This document shows, in pieces, positions 50,201 to 59,000 of a DNA stretch of 64,000 bases. This DNA is from Polytrichum commune. Its lineage: Eukaryota; Streptophyta; Polytrichopsida; Polytrichales; Polytrichaceae. The first letter of the stretch is position 1. Each line of letters begins with the position of its first letter. The stretch covers positions 53,656,758 through 53,720,757 of the forward strand of contig OX485805.1 of NCBI GenBank assembly GCA_950295325.1. Direction: 5' to 3'. The translations under genes and the position numbers were made by a program. The notes beneath the pieces are model-generated. The model saw only the letters and a program-made list of their open reading frames with translations, had not been told where the DNA came from and did no database searches.

Positions 50201-53200
50201 CTAGTTTGGGTCGATCGACCCAAACCAACAAAGAGCCTAGTTTGGGTCGATCGACCCAAACCAACACAGAGCCTAGTTTGGGTCGATCGACCCAAACTGC
50301 GCACGAGTTATAGAAAGTCGCTTACCATGGCAGCATAGATAGGTTTAGAGCCTCCGAAGACGTTGAAGATGCAATCCCCTCTCCTCGTCAGCGTCCTCAT
50401 CATTCTCACGTAAAATTCCATCCGCAGCTCATCTAAAGGATAGTTCGCGTATTTAGCCTCGTCGTAGAGGCACTTGTTGACACCCAACCCTTCTGGAACT
50501 TGGAAGAGTTTGTCCATCCGGGATATAGGGTGGTTCGGCACCTTCAGCAACTCCGCTTTGTACACGAAGTACAAACACAAGACGTTGACGAACTTGGTCT
50601 TCTTGTCCCTCAACGTCGTGTAAGCTCCCTCCGCCGGTGCGGCGATGTAGTGAGACTTGGAGACTGCATACTCCGGCTGCAGTTTCCGGACAAGCTCGTA
50701 CACCTGCTCCGCCCTCCTATCCTCGACTATCCAAAGCCAGATATCTACCTCCCTGAACTTAGGGCTTGCATAATCGACGAACTTAGATAGGAAGGGGTCA
50801 TAGAAGAGGGTGCTCATCGTGCCCTCAAATGAGCTTCCAGGAATATTCCTGAAATCAATCATCCCAAAAGGAAAGCGGTCCCTTGCTTTCGTCCTTATCG
50901 CCATTCTGGCGTCTTGACCTGGCCAGCCCTGAATTTTCAACGGGTCGGCGGTGACAAGGTTGAAGTACGCTTCCCCTTCAAACTGGACAATCTTCTTCTC
51001 CTTGATGAAGTTCGAGAACGCACGCGCTGTGTGATCCGGAAGTGCCCGGTTCTTCCCACCCTTCACCATCTTGGCCCGCAAGAAGTCGTCCCCCGCTTCC
51101 CTTATTAGAGCCGCCATGGAGGCACTGGTGAACTTATATTCAGCTTTGAATGCTCTCCAGTTAGCCTCATGGACCTCGCCGTCCACGACAATATTCCTCT
51201 CTGGCACTAGTTTATGCAGCTCCTGCACGATAGTCGTCTTCTTTTTCCTATTTTCCGTCCATTCCTTCATGGTGTAGCATGAAGGAACGAAGGATTTGGG
51301 CTTTTGGAAGACAATCTTCGGGTGCACCCAACACCTCTTCGCCGTGGGTGCCACGTGCAGGATGTGAGATGCCGCCTTCTCCACCTCCGTCTCTGACAGC
51401 CCTTGAAGAGTTCTAAAGAACTCTCTTACGAGAGGCTTCATCTGCTTGAAGCGCGAGGTTTGGCTGAAGAAAATGCCAGTGTCGGGGTCGATCAAATCCC
51501 CCGTCTCGTGCTTTTCAAACACGGTTTTCCACTTCCTCCAAACTGAGTCAGATGCTGTAATCAAGTAAATCTCCCCCTTGAGGTCGCTGTATTTCTTCTG
51601 CTTGTGGCTCGAATTATCAATGGAGGAGAATTTGTTGATCATTTGGTATTTGAAATCCTGCACGTCCACAAAACAGAACATTTGAATGCGTGTTAGATAT
51701 GTACATGTGATTTCCAACCCATATCATGACCAACATCTGCAACAACAGTTTGGGTCGATCGACCCAAACTAAATAAACTAGCTGCATCAGGAGTTTGGGT
51801 CGGTCGACCCAAACTAAATAAACTAGCTGCATCAGGAGTTTGGGTCGGTCGATCCAAACTAAATAAACAAGGCTGCATCAGGAGTTTGGGTCGGTCGACC
51901 CAAACTAAATAAACAAGGCTGCATCAGGAGTTTGGGTCGGTCGACCTAAACAATACTCACCTCCCATTTGGGATTCTTGTCCTTCGCATTCTCCCTCTCC
52001 TTGGGAGGCCTACCATAGAACTCCCACACCTCCCGCGAGGCCATGATATTCCTTATCCAGGAAGCTTGGTAGGCCCTCTTCTTATTTCCCATATTGAAGT
52101 ACCGGGAGATGTCGCTGAGCTTGGTCTCGTCGTCAGACCACACCACTAGTGCCTTCCAAACCTTCAGCTTTTCCTTCTGATTGTTCGGATCATCCCACTC
52201 ATTCATGAGTTGGATTTTCTTGGATGCTTCCACGCTGTGCTGGCCGTCTATGAGCCAAAAATCGCCCTTCTGAATTGTGGGCCACATTTCAGGTGTAGGC
52301 ATTTTCTTGAGACCCTGTGGCATCACTACTATCGTTTGCCTGTCGTCTTTAAACTGCTCGCAAACGATCTGCGCGATTATCCAGTCAACGTAGGCGTCCT
52401 CCTTTGCCCGGACACACTTCTCCGGTGGCGCTAGATGGCACTGGCTGATGTTCACGTCGAACTTAAAATCCCTGCCCATGAAAAAACAGTGGGAGCATTT
52501 CGTCGTGAAATTGTTCACGATTTTCTGCAGCTCCCCTGCATCCACCTCTTCGCCGGGCTTCGGCATGCGCAACTCCGGTGAGACTGGCTCGTCAGTCATC
52601 ACATATGACTCTCTCCCCCTCTTGGATGGAGTTGTTTGACGGCTCCCAGAAGGTGTAGGCGTCTCGCTATCCGCAGGTGTTTGGGAGGGAGTGGTCCTCC
52701 GCGAGTCAGCCGGTACTGGTCGTGGCTTCCTCACCGATTGAGGTCTTGACGACCCTGCTCCTTCCTCTGTGGTTGTTTTCCGCCTCATGGGTTGCTGAGA
52801 CTTGGTTTTGCTCTGCAGGGCTTTGTTGAGCACGCTGATTGCATGCTTTAGTTTCGTGAATCTGCTCGACACCTTTGTGTTCGATGTACTGTTATCGATG
52901 AATATGGACTCCGGTTTGATGACGTCTGGTTCTACACATGTTTCTTTTGCATAGATAGCGTCAAAGGGTTCGGAGAACTGGTGCATAAACATATGCGCGT
53001 TCTGGACAGCGTTGTTCTCGAGGATGACATCCACGTAGTCTCCAAGAGACTGAACCGATGCCACCTCCCACCCCGTAAGAGTAGCCCATGTGTGCTTCTC
53101 CACGGTCCCAACCTTCACAACAAAAATCATTTTGTATTGCGAACCCTTAACCACTTGTATAGACCACGTGAGGACAAGCCCGTCCTTAGGGGAATAGGAG

Positions 53201-53286
53201 TCATCCTGCGGGGTTTCGTGCTCCTGCCACAACATGTCCGGCGCAGGCATGAACCACCTTTCGCCGGGTCTTTTCTTTGGAGCCAT
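47273..53286 (-). CDS. DGQHS / methyltransferase-like / HAD fusion protein, element 2 copy
   Basis: Four phase-0 exons on minus: 53286-51961, 51657-50326, 50061-48577 and 48085-47273, giving about 1,651 residues. The exon borders match the element-1 gene exactly (NPKWE|GTGAGT, TACAG|ATGGC, GCCATG|GTAAGC, GTAG|ATGTC, GGCGAG|GTAATA, CGCAG|GGTTCG). Exon 1: Ser/Thr/Pro-rich middle, then FWLIDGQHSVEASKK (D about 347) and SDDETKLSDISRYFNMGNK. Exon 2: KFSSID, PFGMIDFRNIPGSS, FYDPFLSKF, IWLWIVEDRR, FNVFGGSKPIYAAM. Exon 3: IAISSEDDDDIEL (SUMO-interaction-like), then a charged coiled coil EVLTVEEANEKMRRDEEQ and a Pro/Gln-rich tail with in-frame palindromes (MFGSTDPNPP). Exon 4: FLVLDLNGVLVQC, VIVWSSM, TLMVDDSASK. 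All frames are open, so the gene looks intact. DNA binding or modification is inferred, not shown. Confidence 0.75.
48533..48946. repeat. Type-2 palindromes in intron 3 and exon 3 of the element-2 fusion gene (3 sites)
   Basis: Sites at 48533-48554 (intron 3, spacer GT), 48856-48877 (spacer GG, coding) and 48925-48946 (spacer GT, coding, read as FGSTDPNP on minus). Arm GTTTGGGTCG. Confidence 0.88.
50132..50297. repeat. Type-2 palindromes in intron 2 (5 sites)
   Basis: Five perfect 22-base palindromes with spacer AT, starting at 50132, 50168, 50204, 50240 and 50276: an exact 36-base period filling most of the intron 50062-50325. Confidence 0.92.
51748..51951. repeat. Type-2 palindromes in intron 1 (5 sites)
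   Basis: Sites starting at 51748, 51793, 51838, 51884 and 51930 with a 45-46-base period; spacers AT then GT; two have one changed base. The last ends nine bases from the exon 1 donor. Confidence 0.9.
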
Positions 53287-53312
53287 CTGTAAGAAAATAA
53301 TGTGCAATGTTA

Positions 53313-53769
53313 GTTTCGGTCGTTCGACCCAAACATCTACGACATGAATAGGTTTAGGTGGATTGTATATTTATATATTTCAGCATCATTTGTATTGATA
53401 ATAAGAATGTTTTGATTATTGGGTGGATTTGCATTTTATATTGTTTGTGACATGCAGGATTACTTGATACTTTTCCTTGATACATTCCTTGATTATTATT
53501 TTTTAGTGGATGTGAATTTTATATTGATGCAAAAATCATGGATTTCTTTATGAGTTTATAATTAGAAGACGTTGTTTGGGTCGTTCGGCCCAAACATGAT
53601 GCTTTGTTTTGTGTTTGGGTCGGTCGACCCAAACAAGAGGCTGTGTTTGGGTCGTTCGGCCCAAACATGATGCTTTGTTTTGTGTTTGGGTCGGTCGACC
53701 CAAACAAGAGACTGTGTTTGGGTCGGTCGACCCAAACAAGAGGCTGTGTTTGGGTCGACCGACCCAAAC
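53313..53769. repeat. Type-2 palindromes upstream of the element-2 fusion gene (7 sites)
   Basis: Sites starting at 53313, 53574, 53613, 53645, 53684, 53716 and 53748, plus a decayed one near 53780. The last six are packed 32-39 bases apart. They lie upstream of the 3' splice site TTACAG before the ATG at 53286, so in a presumed leader intron. Confidence 0.9.
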
Positions 53770-54000
53770 CTGTGGCCGTGTTTGGGTCGTCTCCCCAAAC
53801 TTTCCTATTTTAATGTAATTTTTAAAAGTTGGCACGTAGCATATACAATGCTTATGCGTTGTGTATGCTACAATACCTTCAATTGACAAACACTTATTGC
53901 ATATAATAAAAGAAAATACCTTTGTTGTATGTAGCAGTTGTTGTAAACAGTTGCTTTAGAATAGGTGTTCTTCTTCCAATAACACAGAAACAGTTGAATG
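53770..54000. other. Inner leader of the element-2 fusion gene
   Basis: No gene. Contains the decayed palindrome and, on minus near 53875, a possible 5' splice site (TTGAAG|GTATTG) that would define the leader intron. Confidence 0.4.
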
Positions 54001-54039
54001 TAACCTCTCACACAAATCCACAATCTCTCATACAACTCC

Positions 54040-54470
54040 TAGATCTCTTTTGAATCTCTCAAACAACAATTCAATACTTCAAACAACCTCTGAATCTCTA
54101 AGAACAAGTGAATCTCTCAAAACAATAACTGACTCTCTCAAATGACTTAGATATCTCTCAAACAACAATTGAGTGTTTCAAACAACCTCTGAATCCCTAA
54201 GAACAAGTGAATCTCTCAAAACAATGACTGACTCTCTCAAATGACTTTTGTATCTCTCAAACAACAATTGAGTGTTTCAAACAACCTCTGAATCCCTAAG
54301 AACAAGTGAATATTTCAAAACAATGACTGACTCTCTCAAATGACTTTTGTATCTCTCAAACAACAATTGAGTGTTTCAAACAACCTCTGAATCCCTAAGA
54401 ACAAGTGAATCTCTCAAAACAATGACTGACTCTCTCAAATGACTTTTGTATCTCTCAAACACCTCCTGAT
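54040..54470 (-). repeat. 98-base tandem repeats in the leader of the element-2 fusion gene
   Basis: About four units with marks ACTCTCTCAAATGACTT at 54132, 54230, 54329 and 54428. On minus it is a purine-rich, TTTGAGAG-rich leader, placed like the AAGCTT repeats of element 1 though different in sequence. Confidence 0.8.
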
Positions 54471-54479
54471 TATCTTATA

Positions 54480-57395
54480 GAACTCCTAAATCTCACAAAC
54501 TCTCCAACTACAATACAGCCTCCAAAACCCGCAAGCTTAGAATGTTGGAAAACCCTTCAACAATCTTCTACTTACTTCACTCTACAACAATCACTCTACT
54601 AACTCTCACGCACTCTAAAACTCTCTCCTTAGGTTTCTGTTCTATTGCAAACACTTCCTAACTTCTACAGCAAGAGAAGGGAGGGAAGGAGAAGAATCAG
54701 TAGGCGCCAAAGCAACAAGAAGGGAGGGAAGAGAAGAAAATCGCCACCCTGAATCGCCACGGCGCTTCGCGAAAGCGGCGCTTCAGGAGAGGCGGCGCTT
54801 CCACAAGAGGCGCGGAGCGAATGCTTGGCGCGGAGAGAGAGAGAAAGAGCGAAAAGTTGTGACGGCTGGGGTTTTGTATGCCTCGGGAATTGGCCCCCAA
54901 CCGCACGAATAGGGTGCCAACGGGATTAGGGCACCAACGGAATTAGGATTACGGGGAACCCTAAATCCTAAAGCCAAACTGTAAACCCTTAGCGGGCATT
55001 AGTATTTTCAAGACACTTTGGAGTACCCTAATGGGGCATTCCCACTTGACTTTAGTTAAGACCCTCACTATTTTATAAAGACCGGGTAAAGCTCCCTCGG
55101 TTATAGCGGAGGCATCCAACTATCCCAATGCACCTACAAGAACTTGCTCTGGAGATTTTCAAGTAGGTTTTAGTTAAGTAGCTTTCACACATGTTCATGG
55201 TTTTATCTACCAAGCAATGAATGTTGGGTAGTTTTTGTCCCATCCCCAAATGCCTTACTACTCACCTATCTTACCATCGGTTTTTGTTAATGAAGCTCCT
55301 CGTGCCCTCATAGCTAAGACTAAAAAGCAACCAATCACAAGGGTGGGAGGCGACACTTTTAAAATTCCTATATTCTTGCCTAATGTTTAGGTACCGATGG
55401 GAGCGTCGGTGGTTGAGGCTTAAAACCTCCACTTTTAAGCCATGCCACATCATTTGCCACCTAGGCTCGGCACTAAAAAGAGCCATATGTGTGAAACCTA
55501 GATAACTAAAACCGCATTTAGACTAATACTACTTCTAACTAATGTCAAGTGGGAATGCCCCATAAGGTGCACATCAAATGCGGTATTCTACAAAATGAAA
55601 CCATTTATACAACTAATGCATTTTTACAACGCAACGTTATGCTAAAACTAAGACTTAACCCCTACTCACATGACACCATAACCTAAATTTCCCAAACAAG
55701 TTGAAATCATTGGTTTCTCTTTTGTTTGAGCAAGTTAGAAAAATAATACAATTGCGTGACATTTAACGATGTAATCGTTGACATTTAGACTTTACCAATG
55801 ATGCCAAGAACTCACACAATATGCAATGAATAAAAAATATAACCCCCGTCCCCCAACATGAAATTCGGAAATTTAGGATATTTGAATGTGTTTGCTAAAT
55901 GTATACCTTCCCCAAGAGCATTTTCTCAGGGTTTGGAATTGCATGATCCTTATGTCGAAATGCTAACATGCTCAAGTTTTTAGTAAATCCCTTACATACT
56001 CACTTGAATGAATCACATAGTCGCCAATAAACCATGGATCGTGATATATGTACTTCGAATGTGATATAAAAGTAAATCGGAGAACCACAACATCAAATGA
56101 AGCCCTTTGACGCAATCATGTTGTTATTGAATGTTCCCTCCACGTATATTACATAATGGCGCAAGATAAAGTTCATGTTGTTTGTATGTGGAGGTAGCAG
56201 TGAACAACTACGAATTTTTGTATTTAGGGTTTAGGGTTTAGGGTTTAGGAGTTAGGTTTATAACATATTAATCTATCCAATATTAACATATAACATTGAC
56301 TTACTGGTGAGAATAGGTTTTTACTGGAAGGTAATAGAAAAGACGATCTTGATTATGTTTATTTGTTATTACGGACGTTTAAACGTGATATAGTGAATGG
56401 TCTTGTGTTTATTCAAATAACATGAAATGTTGTGGATGTTATTAGGGGTAAGGGGTTCAACTTTGGATGTTTTGCTCACTTTAGGGAATCACATAGTCGC
56501 CAATAAACCATGGTTCATGATGTATTTAATATATGGAATGTGATGCAAAAGTAAATAAGAGAAGCACAACATCAAATGAAGCCATTCACGCAATCATGTT
56601 CTTATTCATTGTTCCCTCCACATGTATTGGATAATGGAGAAAGATATAACAGATATTGTTTGCATAATATGAAGAAGAGTCTAATAGGAAGGTTATAGTA
56701 AATACAATCTTGATCATGTTAATATGTTATTTGGGACGTTTAAACATGATATACTAATTGGTTTTGTATTTTGTCAATACGTATTTCATGTTGTGGATGT
56801 TATAAGGGTTTAGGGTCCAACTTTGGATGTTTTGGTCACACACATTAGTAAACTTGAAGTGAACTTGAGGATGGATTGAAATAACATTAAAAGATTGAAC
56901 CAAAAAGCGACATTGCTAGTTAGTATCCCCTTAACAACGTCCACATACGTTTATCATTGCCACACTTCCATGCGAGATAACAGAGCCGCAATGTTCTAGG
57001 GTTTAGGGTTTAGGGGAGACAAATAAATAATTTTATTCATCATGACAATGGCCTCAAGCCTTGGAAACTCTCTCATAATTGCAACCTCCAAATGGCCCCA
57101 ACCCCACCTAAATAGGTTTGCACTTGAAAGCATTGAATGGAGTTGTGGTTGGGTATACATATTGGTTAAAATATACCGTTGTGACACTTGAAAAAATTAA
57201 TGTGGCCGCCACCCTTCCTCCCAATGTCGTATGTCATATACACACAAAACCAAAAAAAGATTAAATATCATAGACTAAGACATATGACGGCTGGGGTATG
57301 AGAGGGGCATTGAAAGATGCGCATTTTCTACAATAAACAGAAAACGGGGAATTCTGTCAGGAGGTTTGAAATAAGAAGGCGGGAAAGGCATCCAA
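54480..57395. other. Central region between the two divergent genes of element 2
   Basis: No supported gene. 54700-54990 is GC-rich and is the likely promoter and leader of the leftward fusion gene. Further right it is AT-rich, with a diverged direct duplication (56007-56485 and 56491-56843; shared marks GAATCACATAGTCGCCAATA, GGACGTTTAAAC, CAACTTTGGATGTTTTG) and telomere-like TTTAGGG runs at 56221-56250 and 56996-57015. Confidence 0.6.
56221..56250 (+). repeat. Telomere-like repeats, element 2
   Basis: About four TTTAGGG units. A shorter run follows at 56996-57015. Same relative place as the run at 35727 in element 1. Confidence 0.75.
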
Positions 57396-57425
57396 TGAGG
57401 AAGTCGGGCAAGTGGAGGTGGATAG

Positions 57426-57432
57426 TATAAAG
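57426..57432 (+). promoter_or_regulatory. TATA box of the element-2 candidate transposase gene
   Basis: TATAAAG lies in GGATAGTATAAAGGGGCGC and is followed about 35 bases on by a pyrimidine-rich start region (TTCTTTTTTGCTCTTCTCC). It suggests a transcript whose leader intron contains the palindrome array before the ATG at 59001. Confidence 0.55.
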
Positions 57433-57700
57433 GGGCGCACCCCCCAAAAGTTGGTTCTTTTTTGCTCTTCTCCCACTCCTGAATTCGTAGAGAGAACTCT
57501 TAGTCGGAGCTGTACTTCGAGGTTCGTTCACGCTGTTGTTCATGAGGACCTATTCACAGCATGCAAGTCCGCAGTGAACTTTGCAATGAGATGAAATTCC
57601 ACACACCTCTCAATATCCGCTGCATTATACGCCGCATTATACGCTGTATTATACGTCGGTCGACACTAGTGTTGGCGGGTTTCAGTCTGACCCTTGTGAG

Positions 57701-58800
57701 GTTTGGGTCGGTCGACCCAAACCCCTCCACTAGTGTGGGCGGGTTCTAGTCTGACCATTCTGAGGTTTGGGTCGATCGACCCAAACCCCTCCACTAGTGT
57801 GGGCGGGTTCTAGTCTGACCCTTGTGAGGTTTGGGTCGGTCGACCCAAACCCCTTCACTAGTGTTGGGGGGGGGGGGGGTCTAGCCTGACCCTTGTGAGG
57901 TTTGGGTCGATCGACCCAAACCCCTTCACTAGTGTTGGGGGGGGGTCTAGTCTGACCCTTGTGAGGTTTGGGTCGGTCGACCCAAACCCCTTCACTAGTG
58001 TTTGGGGGGGGGGTCTAGTCTGACCCTTGTGAGGTTTGGGTCGGTCGACCCAAACCCCTTCACTAGTGTTGGGGGGGGGGTCTAGTCTGACCCTTCTGAG
58101 ATTTGGGTCGGTCGACCCAAACCCCTACCCCACTATGGGCGTTTATCGTAAAACCTTTCAGAAGGTTTGGGTCGGTCGACCCAAACTTTTTCGCACATCG
58201 TGAACGAATTGTTAATGGCCCTTACCCAAGGTACTCAGAAGGTTTGGACGGACAGAGTAGGAACCTTATCCCATCATATGTAATGTTTGGGTCGAGCGAC
58301 CCAAACCTCATCCCAGTGTGGGTGGATTTACACTGTGAAAGTTTGGGTCGACCGACCCAAACCCTTTCCCAGTGTGGGTGGACTTACCCTGTGAAAGTTT
58401 AGGTCGACCGACCCAAACCCCTTCCGAGTGTGGTGGGTTTACCCTGTGAAAGTTTGGGTCGGTCGACCCAAACCCCTTCCCAGTGTGGATGGATTTAGCC
58501 TGTGAAAGTTTGGGTCGACCGACCCAAACCCCTATCCAGTGTGGGTGGATTAACCCCGTCAAAGATTGGGTCGGTCGACCCAACCCCTTCCCCAGTTTCG
58601 GAGGTTGTAGTTGACCATGACAAGGATTGGGTCGGTCGACCCAAAATTTTCCCCACAGCGTGATGGAATTCTAAATGGCCCTCAACCCATCATTGTACAA
58701 GGTTTGAGTCGGTCGACTGGAACCCGACCCTATCCCACGGGCAAGGTGTGGATGGCCCTCAATCCCTGGTGCCACAGGGTTTAGGTCGGCCGACCCAAAC
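57701..58800. repeat. Type-2 palindrome array upstream of the element-2 transposase gene (17 sites)
   Basis: Sites begin at 57701, 57765, 57829, 57900, 57966, 58034, 58101, 58165, 58285, 58341, 58397, 58452, 58508, 58564, 58625, 58702 and 58779. Arm GTTTGGGTCG with spacers GT, AT, AC, AG and GC; the last four are decayed. They sit in two tandem backgrounds: a unit of about 65 bases (CACTAGTGT...CTGACCCTTGTGAG, with G-runs) and one of about 56 bases (CCCAGTGTGGGTGGA...CTGTGAAA). Confidence 0.92.
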
Positions 58801-59000
58801 TCCCACCCAAAATATTTTGTGGAACATTTTGTGGACTGGCGCATAGTATTGGGAGCTCACATTGCATTTGTGTTGCAAATGTTTTGATCCTCAGTGTCCC
58901 CATTTATCGTGATGTTTTGCATTTTCCAATATTTGATTTTTTTGGACCCTTACGTTGTGTCCATGTTTGTTGAGGTTTCATGTGCATTTGTGTAGGCGCA

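Noticed and set aside
38158-53286. A true parABS-type partition system (ParB with parS palindromes)
   Set aside because: Tempting because a DGQHS box co-occurs with palindromes, but no ParA-like ATPase and no ParB helix-turn-helix could be recognised, and the box has Ser for Arg. Kept only as an analogy.
57701-58583. ORFs made of FGSVDPN / GRSTQT repeats
   Set aside because: These are the six-frame readings of the type-2 palindromes. They appear on both strands and in noncoding intervals, so they are not proteins.
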